From Deltaproteobacteria bacterium (GTDB lineage: Bacteria; Desulfobacterota; Desulfobaccia; Desulfobaccales; Desulfobaccaceae), in assembly GCA_016874895.1 (NCBI GenBank), contig VGSX01000034.1:1-19529 (forward strand): a DNA stretch of 19,529 bases. Reading direction: 5' to 3'. The notes beneath the pieces are model-generated. The model did not search any database and was not told the DNA's origin. It worked only from the letters and a program-made list of their open reading frames with translations. Made by a program: the position numbers and the translations under genes. This document shows, in pieces, positions 8,319 to 14,869 of this stretch; positions within the stretch are counted from its first letter, which is position 1; each line of letters begins with the position of its first letter.

Positions 8319-8345
8319 AACAAAAGCAGCCTCCGGGGGAGGCTG
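8319..8345 (-). terminator. Rho-independent terminator of tRNA-Phe
   Basis: Reading the minus strand, CAGCCTCC (8345-8338), loop CCC, then GGAGGCTG (8334-8327) makes a perfect 8-bp GC-rich stem, followed by CTTTTGTTTTGG. It begins 15 nt after the tRNA 3' end. Confidence 0.85.
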
Positions 8346-8360
8346 GGCAGTGAACAGGTC

Positions 8361-8436
<76 letters not shown>

Positions 8437-8459
8437 GCAAGAGCGCTTGAATATTTATA

Positions 8460-8486
8460 TTTATAGGACCGAAAGTTTTTTGTCAA
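8460..8486 (-). promoter_or_regulatory. Sigma-70-type promoter of tRNA-Phe
   Basis: On the minus strand TTGACA (8486-8481) and TATAAA (8465-8460) are separated by 15 nt, slightly short. A run TATAAATATAAAT offers alternative -10 registers. The -10 lies about 24 nt before the tRNA 5' end, and a GC-containing stretch (GAGCGC, plus strand 8441-8446) follows, as expected for stable-RNA promoters. Confidence 0.6.
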
Positions 8487-8769
8487 GTTCAAATCCGGCC
8501 TGCTATAAAATTTCTCCCGTATTTCACTGTGTGCCCCGGATTCCTGCCAGGTCACGTACCTTCCAGATGGCCGGGCACCGCGCCACGGCAACGCGGCTTC
8601 CCAAGGACAACTGGGGAACCAGGAGCGATGGTGATAAATTCGTGGACCTTTCCCATGGAATCTGCTACCATGGCCGCACTAGTGCTATGCCCTTGGGTGT
8701 AAGCCGGTCTTTGGCCAACCTGCGCTTGCGCCTTGAATTTTTTACCTCTCCCGGTTCTGTCAGAAAAAT
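8487..8769. other. Intergenic leader region of the kinase gene
   Basis: Together with the tRNA promoter this makes a gap of 333 nt without a protein gene. It holds a 10-bp perfect palindrome, GCACTAGTGC at 8676-8685, about 85-95 nt before the kinase start, and a short hairpin CCGCG...CGCGG near 8578-8600. I see no known riboswitch or clear promoter for the kinase, and the open frame running through it has no coding character. Confidence 0.45.
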
Positions 8770-10524
8770 ATGGGGAAAGCAGTCATGCCCGGACGAAAAG
8801 TTTTTGTTGTGGATGCCGCAGACCAGGATGTGCAGGCGCTCAGTGACATTTTGAGGACGGGTGGCTATGAAGTAGTGCCATTTCCAGGACCGGTCGGAGA
8901 TCTGGAGCAGGCTGCCAGGTTATCTCCCGGCTTAATTATCCTCAATATTCAATCGGAATTCGGCCTGCAGCGATTTCGGGAGCTGAAAAGCCAGCCTGGT
9001 CTTAACCCGGTCCCCATGCTCATTATTCTGGAAAAGTATGACCCGGACTTTGCCGCCCGGTGCCTGGAAATCGGCGCCGAAGACTTCCTCCTCAAGCCCT
9101 TCCAGCCCGCCGAGGTGCTGGCCCGCATGGCCGTGGCCCTGAAATTCCGGGAACGGGAACTGCGCCTGCAATCGGTCCAGGACCGCTACCACCGGCTCTT
9201 TGAAGACAGCCCCCACGGTATTTTTGTCACTGATACTGTGCCACTCCCTGACGGTCGTGGCTCGGACCAGGGCCGCCGCATCCTGGATTGCAACCAGGCC
9301 TTGCGCACCCTGCTGGGCTACGAGGACCCCGAGGAAGTCCTGCAGCTTGATCTGGTGAATGATTTTTTTTATTCTCCGGCCGACTACCAGCGTTTTCAGG
9401 AACTGGCGCAGCAGGCCGGAGAATTCGGCAGAATCAAGGTAAACCTGAAACACCGGGACGGTCACAAGGTTACCGTCCTGATGAACGGCCAGGTGCTCGA
9501 GGGGCAGCCGGACCGCGTCATCGCTTATACCGACCTGGATCTGGATCTCTCGGAGCCTCCGGCCCACCTGCCGGCCCACATCACCGCCCTGAGCGGCCGC
9601 ACCTCCCGGAAAAAATCGCTCCTGAACCTGATCTCCCGCCTCCTGCCTTTTGCCGGCAATATCCTGTCGGTGCTGAAACTAACCGAGCTATTGGGTGACC
9701 GCTATGAAAAAGTGAAAAAACTGGGACAGGGGAGCTACGGCGAGGTCTGGCTGGTGCTGGACACCGAAGCCGTGGCCCATGATCAGTATTATGTGGCCAA
9801 GATTCCTTTTTCCCGGGGCTACAATAAAATGTTTCGCCGGGAGGCGGATATCTGCCAGAAACTGGGGCCTCATCCCAGTGCGGTGCGGTTGGTGGATTCC
9901 CTGGAGGAGGGCGGCCGATATATCATGATCCAGGAATATGTCCAGGGACAGACCCTGCAGGACCTCCTGGAGGAAGGAGAATTGCCGGAGCCCTGGAGGG
10001 AAAGGATCATCCTGAAATTAATCGATGTGGTGGCCTTTGCCCATGAACAGAACATCATGCACCGGGACATTAAACCCAATAATATCATGGTAGGTCCCCA
10101 GGACACCGTCAAACTGTTGGATTATGGCGCGGCCAAGGAACTGAAAGACCGGGACATCAGCGCCACCATGGTGGGCTCCCGCCCCTACATGGCCCCCGAG
10201 CAGATCATGGGCGCCAGCGAACGCCGGAGCGATGTTTGGGCCATCGGCGTCATCATGTATCTGCTCTACACCGGGCTCCTGCCGTTCTACGACGACCTGG
10301 AGAAAAACCTCATCGATCTGATCCTGGAAAGCGAACCGGTGCCGCCCCATGAGGAAAACCCCGACATTCCCCCGGACCTGGAAGCCATCATGCTGAAGTG
10401 CCTGAATAAAGATGTGGCGGAGCGCTATCCCGACGCCCGGGCCCTCCAGGAAGACCTGCTCCAGCACTTTCCCGATTTCGGGCACGACCCCATCGATATG
10501 AGGGCAGACCACTCCCCGGAGTGA
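8770..10524 (+). CDS. Hybrid signalling protein: degenerate receiver, PAS and Ser/Thr protein kinase
   Basis: A 584-residue soluble protein with three domains. Residues 9-125 form a CheY-like receiver: D15 and the switch Lys K109 (LLKPF) are kept, but the phospho-acceptor Asp is Asn59 (LIILNIQ) and the second acidic residue is Ala16, so it probably cannot be phosphorylated. Residues about 138-258 form a PAS domain (YHRLFEDSPHGIFVTD... RILDCNQA). After a linker comes a eukaryote-like Ser/Thr kinase at 311-568: G-loop GQGSYGEV (319-326), K344, HRDIKPNN (431-438), DYG in place of DFG (451-453) and APE (475-477), all compatible with activity. An insert at about 156-167 inside the PAS domain looks like a translated repeat. 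ATG at 8785 has GGGGA upstream and is a plausible alternative start. No partner gene lies nearby; the sensed signal and substrates are unknown. Confidence 0.92.
   Translation: MGKAVMPGRKVFVVDAADQDVQALSDILRTGGYEVVPFPGPVGDLEQAARLSPGLIILNIQSEFGLQRFRELKSQPGLNPVPMLIILEKYDPDFAARCLEIGAEDFLLKPFQPAEVLARMAVALKFRERELRLQSVQDRYHRLFEDSPHGIFVTDTVPLPDGRGSDQGRRILDCNQALRTLLGYEDPEEVLQLDLVNDFFYSPADYQRFQELAQQAGEFGRIKVNLKHRDGHKVTVLMNGQVLEGQPDRVIAYTDLDLDLSEPPAHLPAHITALSGRTSRKKSLLNLISRLLPFAGNILSVLKLTELLGDRYEKVKKLGQGSYGEVWLVLDTEAVAHDQYYVAKIPFSRGYNKMFRREADICQKLGPHPSAVRLVDSLEEGGRYIMIQEYVQGQTLQDLLEEGELPEPWRERIILKLIDVVAFAHEQNIMHRDIKPNNIMVGPQDTVKLLDYGAAKELKDRDISATMVGSRPYMAPEQIMGASERRSDVWAIGVIMYLLYTGLLPFYDDLEKNLIDLILESEPVPPHEENPDIPPDLEAIMLKCLNKDVAERYPDARALQEDLLQHFPDFGHDPIDMRADHSPE
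9236..9270 (+). repeat. Palindromic REP-like sequence inside the PAS coding region
   Basis: GCCAC (9240-9244) and GTGGC (9257-9261) frame a loop that contains GAC-G-GTC (9250-9256). It is translated as VPLPDGRGSDQ, an insertion of about a dozen residues between two PAS strands (after GIFVTD, before GRRILDCNQA). The insertion keeps frame. From memory, peptides like LPDGRGS recur in unrelated bacterial proteins as translations of a dispersed repeat; I could not check this. Confidence 0.55.
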
Positions 10525-10569
10525 TCGACTCCGTGACAACTATCCCGACTTAATCGGAGAAGTTAGGCC

Positions 10570-10600
10570 GTTTTCGGTTTCTGGTTTCCAGTTTCCGGTT
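10570..10600 (+). repeat. Degenerate 7-nt tandem repeat (GTTTCNN type)
   Basis: Four heptads in register: GTTTTCG (10570), GTTTCTG (10577), GTTTCCA (10584), GTTTCCG (10591), then a broken GTT. It lies 45 nt after the kinase stop. The 19-nt core GTTTCTGGTTTCCAGTTTC (10577-10595) occurs again, on the opposite strand, at 18598-18616. Confidence 0.75.
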
Positions 10601-10689
10601 GAAATATTATCTATTTTTAGATAGTTGAGATATCAGCTTGTTGCATTCCAAATCGAACATGGTATTACCAAGGAGAAATCTTCTTCACT

Positions 10690-10723
10690 AAAAAAACCGG
10701 GACAGGTTATCCACCCGTCCCGG
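10690..10723 (-). terminator. Terminator of groESL, probably working in both directions
   Basis: In the minus-strand RNA, CCGGGACGGGU (10723-10713), loop GGAUA, ACCUGUCCCGG (10707-10697) pair over 11 bp with one G-U wobble, followed by seven U residues. On the plus strand the same hairpin has one A-C mismatch and is followed by CTTTTGGTTT, so it may also stop the convergent kinase transcript. Confidence 0.9.
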
Positions 10724-10757
10724 CTTTTGGTTTATGGCACTTCAGGCTTTTATAGGA

Positions 10758-12398
10758 TTAGTACATGCCGCCCATGCCGCCCATGCCGCCCCCCGGAGGC
10801 ATCTGCATGGGTTCTTCCTTCTTGGGTTTTTCGGCGATCATGGCCTCGGTGGTGAGGAGCAGCGAGGACACGGAAGCCGCATTCTGCAGGGCAAACCGGG
10901 CCACCTTGGTGGGGTCGATGACGCCTGCGGCCATCAGGTCTTCGTAGACGCCGGTCTCGGCATTGTAGCCGAAGGCGCCGCTTTCTTTGCGCACGTGCTC
11001 GGCCACTACGGAGCCTTCGCCGCCGGCGTTGTTGGCAATCTGCCGCACCGGCTCTTCCAGGGCCCGCCGGATGATGTTGATACCCAGTTGCTCGTCGTGG
11101 TTTTCCAGCTTCATGGCATCCAGAGCCGGAATGGTGCGGATAAAGGCCACCCCGCCGCCGGGCACGATGCCTTCTTCCACCGCCGCCCGGGTAGCGTTCA
11201 GGGCGTCTTCGACCCGGGCTTTCTTTTCCTTCATCTCTATTTCGGTGGCTGCGCCCACCCGGATGACGGCTACGCCGCCGACGATCTTGGCCAGCCGTTC
11301 CTGGAGTTTTTCCCGGTCATAGTCCGAAGTGGTCTCATCGATCTGGGCGCGGATCTGTTTGACCCGGGCTTCGATCTTCTCCCGGGAGCCGGCGCCGTCG
11401 ATGACGGTGGTGTTGTCCCGGTCGATGTTGATCTTTTTGGCGGTGCCCAGGTCTTTCAGGGAGATATTTTCCAGCTTGATGCCCAGGTCTTCGGAAATCA
11501 CCTGGCCGCCGGTGAGGATAGCGATGTCTTCCAGCATGGCCTTGCGGCGGTCGCCGAAACCCGGTGCCTTAACCGCGGCCACCTGCAGGGTGCCCCGCAG
11601 CTTGTTCACCACCAGGGTGGCCAGGGCTTCGCCTTCCACGTCTTCGGCGATGATCAGGAGGGGTTTACCCATCTTGGCGATCTGCTCCAGGATGGGGAGC
11701 AGATCCTTCATGGCGCTGATCTTTTTTTCGTGAATAAGGATAACAGGCTCTTCCAGGCTCACGTCCATCTTTTCGGGGTTGGTGACAAAATATGGGGAAA
11801 TATAGCCCCGGTCAAACTGCATGCCTTCCACCACTTCCAGGCTGGTCTCCATGCCTTTGGCTTCTTCCACCGTGATGACGCCTTCTTTCCCTACCTTGCT
11901 CATGGCGTCGGCGATGATGTTGCCGATGGTGGGGTCATTATTGGCGCTGATGGTGCCTACCTGGGCGATTTCCTTCTGGTCCTTGGTGGGTTTGGAGATC
12001 TTTTTGAGCTCCGCCACCACCGTGGCCACGGCTTTGTCAATGCCGCGTTTTAAGGCCATGGGGTTGACGCCGGCGGCCACCAGCTTGGAGCCTTCCTGGT
12101 AGATGGCCTGGGCCAGCAGGGTGGCCGTGGTGGTGCCGTCGCCGGCCACGTCAGAGGTTTTGGAGGCCACTTCCCGGACCATCTGGGCGCCCATGTTCTC
12201 GAACTTGTCCTCCAGCTCGATCTCTTTGGCCACGGTGACGCCGTCCTTGGTGATGGCCGGGGCGCCGAAGGATTTTTCGATGATGACGTTGCGGCCTTTG
12301 GGACCCAGGGTTACCTTGACGGCATCGGCCAGAGTGTTGACCCCCCGCAGCATGGACTCCCGAGCCTTGATATCATATTTGATTTCCTTAGCTGACAT
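10758..12398 (-). CDS. groEL: Chaperonin GroEL (Hsp60)
   Basis: The 60-kDa cytoplasmic chaperonin folds proteins inside a double-ring chamber with ATP and GroES. The 546 residues match group I chaperonins over the whole length. D87 in DGTTT (87-91) is the ATP-hydrolysis residue. The conserved equatorial stretches LGPKGRNV (31-38) and VEEGIVPGGG are present. The tail ends in GGGMGGMGGMY, the usual GGM repeat. The ATG follows AGAGGAG with good spacing, and the gene lies 71 nt downstream of groES in the same CIRCE-controlled operon. Nothing in the sequence suggests a specialised paralogue: the ATP-binding and tail motifs are standard. Confidence 0.99.
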   Translation of the reverse strand: MSAKEIKYDIKARESMLRGVNTLADAVKVTLGPKGRNVIIEKSFGAPAITKDGVTVAKEIELEDKFENMGAQMVREVASKTSDVAGDGTTTATLLAQAIYQEGSKLVAAGVNPMALKRGIDKAVATVVAELKKISKPTKDQKEIAQVGTISANNDPTIGNIIADAMSKVGKEGVITVEEAKGMETSLEVVEGMQFDRGYISPYFVTNPEKMDVSLEEPVILIHEKKISAMKDLLPILEQIAKMGKPLLIIAEDVEGEALATLVVNKLRGTLQVAAVKAPGFGDRRKAMLEDIAILTGGQVISEDLGIKLENISLKDLGTAKKINIDRDNTTVIDGAGSREKIEARVKQIRAQIDETTSDYDREKLQERLAKIVGGVAVIRVGAATEIEMKEKKARVEDALNATRAAVEEGIVPGGGVAFIRTIPALDAMKLENHDEQLGINIIRRALEEPVRQIANNAGGEGSVVAEHVRKESGAFGYNAETGVYEDLMAAGVIDPTKVARFALQNAASVSSLLLTTEAMIAEKPKKEEPMQMPPGGGMGGMGGMY

Positions 12399-12469
12399 AT
12401 GTCACTACTCCTCTCAGGCAAAATTTATAAGCTTCATTAGAAAATTAGATAATAGGCAGGGATGGAGAA

Positions 12470-12760
12470 TTAGTCTTCGAGAATGGCCAGGATGTCGTCT
12501 TCCCGCATCATCAGGTGCTCTTCGCCTTCCACCTTGATTTCGGTGCCGGCATATTTGCCGAATAGAATCCGGTCGCCGGGCTTCACGGTCAAGGCCACCC
12601 GCTCACCGTTGTCCGTCAGCTTGCCGGAACCCACGGCGATGACCTTGCCTTCGATGGGCTTTTCCTTGGCGGTGTCGGGAATAAAAATGCCGCCTTTGGT
12701 CACCTGCAACTCTTCGGTCCTCTTCACCAGAACCCGATCATTCAAGGGAATAACCTTCAT
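12470..12760 (-). CDS. groES: Co-chaperonin GroES (Hsp10)
   Basis: GroES is the heptameric lid of the GroEL chamber. The 96 residues from MKVIPLNDRVLVKR match the family length of about 95-97. The mobile loop region (TKGGIFIPDTAKEKP, about 21-35) and the C-terminal EGEEHLMMREDDILAILE are typical. The start is set at 12760 because AGGAGGT lies 6 nt upstream; an open frame reaches 12817 but would add 19 residues not seen in the family and would run into the CIRCE element. It is the first gene of the groESL operon, with groEL following. Confidence 0.98.
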   Translation of the reverse strand: MKVIPLNDRVLVKRTEELQVTKGGIFIPDTAKEKPIEGKVIAVGSGKLTDNGERVALTVKPGDRILFGKYAGTEIKVEGEEHLMMREDDILAILED

Positions 12761-12810
12761 TCTGAAACCTCCTGATATATTGTGGTAATAAAAATTGAAG
12801 GGCAATGTTA

Positions 12811-12837
12811 TTAGCACTCGATGGCGGTGAGTGCTAA
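12811..12837 (-). promoter_or_regulatory. CIRCE operator (HrcA binding site)
   Basis: TTAGCACTC-N9-GAGTGCTAA is an exact match to the CIRCE consensus (arms at 12811-12819 and 12829-12837). It sits 51 nt before the groES start, just downstream of the promoter. CIRCE is bound by the repressor HrcA, which is released on heat shock; hrcA itself is not in this window. Confidence 0.97.
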
Positions 12838-12844
12838 CAATGAT

Positions 12845-12872
12845 AATTTAAACCGATCTGCCGGAAAGTCAA
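12845..12872 (-). promoter_or_regulatory. Promoter of groESL
   Basis: Minus-strand TTGACT (12872-12867), 16-nt spacer, TAAATT (12850-12845). The predicted start near 12838 places CIRCE at +1 to +27, the usual arrangement for HrcA control by housekeeping sigma factor. The -10 match is only fair. Confidence 0.6.
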
Positions 12873-12929
12873 GGGGGAGGGCAAAATTTTTTTGGGCCAG
12901 GGGAAAAAATTTAGCATGCTCGGCAAACA

Positions 12930-12953
12930 TAAAAATGCCCCACTAAGGGGCAT
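12930..12953 (-). terminator. Rho-independent terminator downstream of tRNA-Ser
   Basis: Minus-strand ATGCCCC (12953-12947), loop TTAGT, GGGGCAT (12941-12935), followed by TTTT. It probably ends the transcript that carries tadA and tRNA-Ser. It lies about 107 nt beyond the tRNA 3' end and shields groESL's promoter from readthrough. Confidence 0.8.
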
Positions 12954-13060
12954 CCGTAATGAGTTTGATCGTGGCCTGAAAGGAGGGAACTGGGGCCTTT
13001 CTGGGGGCTGTGATTTTGCTTTATGTAAAGATTTGACTATTTAGTATTATTAATAAAAAC

Positions 13061-13154
13061 TGGCGGAGGGGGTGGGATTCGAACCCACGTGGAGGTTATG
13101 AGCCCCCAAGTCGATTTCGAGTCGACCCCGTTACGGCCTCTTCGGTACCCCTCC
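13061..13154 (-). tRNA. tRNA-Ser (anticodon CGA)
   Basis: A 94-nt class II tRNA on the minus strand with encoded CCA. The acceptor arm pairs GGAGGGG with CCCCTCC, with discriminator G. The anticodon stem is GTCGA/TCGAC with loop CTCGAAA, giving anticodon CGA. A long variable arm follows the anticodon stem and the T arm reads GTGGGTTCGAATCCCAC. It starts 26 nt after the tadA stop with no promoter visible between, so it is probably processed from the tadA transcript. Confidence 0.96.
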
Positions 13155-13180
13155 GCATGTAGGGCAGATGTACGAGGAGA

Positions 13181-13699
13181 TTACCGGCCGGGTTTCGCGG
13201 CCTTCCGGCGCTGGCGGAAAAATTCCTGGATGAGGCTGCGGCATTCGGCTTCACAGACGCCCTGAACCACCTCCAAACGATGGTTCAGGCGGGTGTCCTC
13301 CGGGAGGCGGTAGAGCGACACACAGGCCCCGCCTTTGGGGTCCGGGGCGCCGAACACTACCCGCCGCAACCGGGCCTGCAGCAAGGCTCCCAGGCACATG
13401 ATACAGGGTTCTATAGTAACATAGATAGAGCAACCGGGCAATCGGTAATTGCCCAGGCGGGTTGCGGCCTGGCGCAGGGCGACAATTTCAGCATGGGCCG
13501 TGGGATCATGACTGGCAAGGGGCCGGTTGGAGCCCCGGCCGATGATCTCTCCGACCGGATCAATAACTACGGCCCCCACCGGGGCCTCGCCCCTGTCCCA
13601 GGCTTCTCTGGCTTCCCTGAGGGCCTCCTGCATCAGGGCCTGGTCATCGAACCGGCCGGCGGGGAGCCGGAGTTCACGGTGAAACAGGTCTGGTTTCAC
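13181..13699 (-). CDS. tadA: tRNA-specific adenosine deaminase TadA
   Basis: TadA converts adenosine 34 to inosine in the anticodon of tRNA-Arg(ACG), allowing it to read CGU, CGC and CGA. It is a zinc enzyme of the cytidine deaminase superfamily. H69 and catalytic E71 are in HAEIVAL, and the remaining zinc ligands C99 and C102 are in EPCIMC (97-102). The length, 172 residues, is normal. The start is GTG and overlaps the stop of the upstream gene by 4 nt (GTGA), which implies translational coupling. The first 20 residues are variable in the family, so an internal start cannot be excluded. It is followed after 26 nt by tRNA-Ser, so an enzyme that edits tRNA and a tRNA probably share one transcript. 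Confidence 0.95.
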   Translation of the reverse strand: MKPDLFHRELRLPAGRFDDQALMQEALREAREAWDRGEAPVGAVVIDPVGEIIGRGSNRPLASHDPTAHAEIVALRQAATRLGNYRLPGCSIYVTIEPCIMCLGALLQARLRRVVFGAPDPKGGACVSLYRLPEDTRLNHRLEVVQGVCEAECRSLIQEFFRQRRKAAKPGR

Positions 13700-14112
13700 G
13701 GCAGGGTGGCGGGATTTTCCGGTTTTTTCAAGATATTCTGGGCTTCCCGGACATACTGGGCCAAGAGTCGGAGGGCTCTGTGCTCTTCGGCCTGGATCTG
13801 TTGATAGCGCTGCCGGGCCTCGGGGTTAGACTCCAATCGTTGCATCTCCTCCAGTGTTTGGATCCGGCGTTGGTGGTGTTCCTGCAGCATTCGGCAACGC
13901 AGGATCAGCAACTGCCCGGTGAGGCGGGCCTGAGCTTTGCGGTGCGCCTGGGCCATTTTCAGGTAACGGAGGCACTCGGGAAAGTCGTTGTCCTGGAGGG
14001 CTTCCAGGGCTTGGGAGCGATAGTATTTCCCCGGCAGGAGCCCGGTTTCTTCCAGCGGCTCCGCCAGGAGTTTACGCCCCATTCGAAAGAGAAGGTTGAC
14101 TCCAAACGCCAT
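13696..14112 (-). CDS. Hypothetical helical protein, 138 residues
   Basis: I do not recognise this protein. It is strongly helical and charged, with many Gln, Arg, Glu and Leu residues. The region 45-110 (LKMAQAHRKAQARLTGQLL ... RRIQTLEEMQRL) reads like a coiled coil or TPR-like helical hairpin. There is no signal peptide, though the start (MAFGVNLLFRMGRKLLAEP) is amphipathic and could contact the membrane. It overlaps tadA by 4 nt (GTGA), which supports it as a real translated gene. The ribosome site before its ATG is weak. It sits in a run of three small unrecognised genes that share direction and close spacing. Confidence 0.75.
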   Translation of the reverse strand: MAFGVNLLFRMGRKLLAEPLEETGLLPGKYYRSQALEALQDNDFPECLRYLKMAQAHRKAQARLTGQLLILRCRMLQEHHQRRIQTLEEMQRLESNPEARQRYQQIQAEEHRALRLLAQYVREAQNILKKPENPATLP

Positions 14113-14184
14113 TTACTGGTTCGCAGCTATTATGGCCGATTCAGGCCGATCTCTGGAAAACTAAAATCCCCCCTGTTCGGCAAG

Positions 14185-14508
14185 TTAAGCCTTTTGGGCC
14201 GACATGCCGGCTTCCACCAGGCGCAGGATGGTTTCCCGCAACTCCGGCAGATCCTGGGTCATTTCGTCGATGCGCTCCGCCACTTGGCGATAGTCTTCGT
14301 CTTCCTTCACCCTGGCCCGGGCCAGGGTATCCTGGATGGTTTCATAGATGCGCCGGTCTATCCGGAACATGCCGATTCCGGCGCCGATGAGTTCCAGCAG
14401 GCCGGTAGTGATATGGTGGCCGGTGAGTTCTGCCAGGGCTAAATCTGCGGCCAGGCCGGTCAACCCTCCGGCCAGCGCGCCCGGTACGGAAATCTCCACT
14501 TTTGCCAT
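14185..14508 (-). CDS. Hypothetical protein with Gly/Ala-rich helix, 107 residues
   Basis: I do not recognise it. The N-terminal half (PGALAGGLTGLAADLALAEL, then TTGLLELIGAGIGMF) is hydrophobic and rich in Gly and Ala, possibly two short membrane-associated helices. The C-terminal half from about 50 is charged and helical (RRIYETIQDTLARARVKEDEDYRQVAERIDEM). It could be a small peripheral membrane protein. The ATG has AGGAGA about 10 nt upstream. It lies 72 nt upstream of the 138-residue gene and 55 nt downstream of the 80-residue gene, in the same direction. Confidence 0.7.
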   Translation of the reverse strand: MAKVEISVPGALAGGLTGLAADLALAELTGHHITTGLLELIGAGIGMFRIDRRIYETIQDTLARARVKEDEDYRQVAERIDEMTQDLPELRETILRLVEAGMSAQKA

Positions 14509-14563
14509 GGTCGTTGTTCTCCTCTAAAGAAAACTTTGGGTTAACGGGCTGTGTTGGCTGGCC

Positions 14564-14806
14564 CTACTGCAACTGGGAGGGCGGCGATATCCGGATCTGG
14601 GATAATCCCTGGACCAGTTTCTCGGTTTCCACGAGCATGCGGGCCACATGCCGGTCCTTTTCCTCCAGCCGACGTTTCAGGTGCCGCACTTCTTCATGCA
14701 ATTTTTTTACTTCCGAGGATTTAAACAGGCTTTTGAATCTGGCCAGGGCCAGGGTGAGGCCCACCCCCAGAACCAGGCCGGTGCCCAGCCCCAGGATATA
14801 TTCCAT
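14564..14806 (-). CDS. Small membrane-anchored coiled-coil protein, 80 residues
   Basis: I do not recognise it. Residues 4-23 (ILGLGTGLVLGVGLTLALAR) form one membrane span with GxxxG-like spacing. A coiled-coil follows at about 32-70 (EVKKLHEEVRHLKRRLEEK), with a Pro-containing tail ending QLQ. The short N-terminus and basic residues after the span (RFKSLFK) predict a cytoplasmic C-terminus. A GGGGGA lies about 9 nt before the ATG. It is the first gene behind the promoter at 14837-14865, and the start of a likely unit reaching through tadA to tRNA-Ser. Confidence 0.72.
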   Translation of the reverse strand: MEYILGLGTGLVLGVGLTLALARFKSLFKSSEVKKLHEEVRHLKRRLEEKDRHVARMLVETEKLVQGLSQIRISPPSQLQ

Positions 14807-14836
14807 GGTGTTCGTCCCCCATAAATGTCTTACCTA

Positions 14837-14865
14837 AAAATAACAATATATCACCGGGTTGTCAA
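14837..14865 (-). promoter_or_regulatory. Sigma-70-type promoter of the tadA unit
   Basis: Minus-strand TTGACA (14865-14860), 17-nt spacer, TATTTT (14842-14837). The -35 is perfect and the spacing ideal; the -10 matches 4 of 6. It lies just past the stop codon of the deaminase gene and would drive the three small genes, tadA and tRNA-Ser. Confidence 0.65.
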
Positions 14866-14869
14866 TTAA

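Noticed and set aside
8500..8769. Riboswitch in the kinase leader
   Set aside because: Only short hairpins and a palindrome are present; none of the conserved cores I know (cobalamin, GEMM, SAM, fluoride) fits.
8447..8854. 135-codon plus-strand frame overlapping the kinase start
   Set aside because: It begins within the tRNA promoter, has no coding character and overlaps the well-supported kinase in another frame.
10734..12053. A 439-codon open frame antisense to groEL
   Set aside because: It mirrors groEL codon structure, is rich in His, Gly and Phe, has no domain or ribosome site, and groEL on the other strand is certain.
12761..12817. N-terminal extension of GroES to 115 residues
   Set aside because: The extension covers the AGGAGGT ribosome site and part of CIRCE; MKVIPLND is the family start.
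12954..13060. 4.5S (SRP) RNA next to tadA
   Set aside because: The conserved SRP loop with GGAAG and the long paired stem are absent on both strands.
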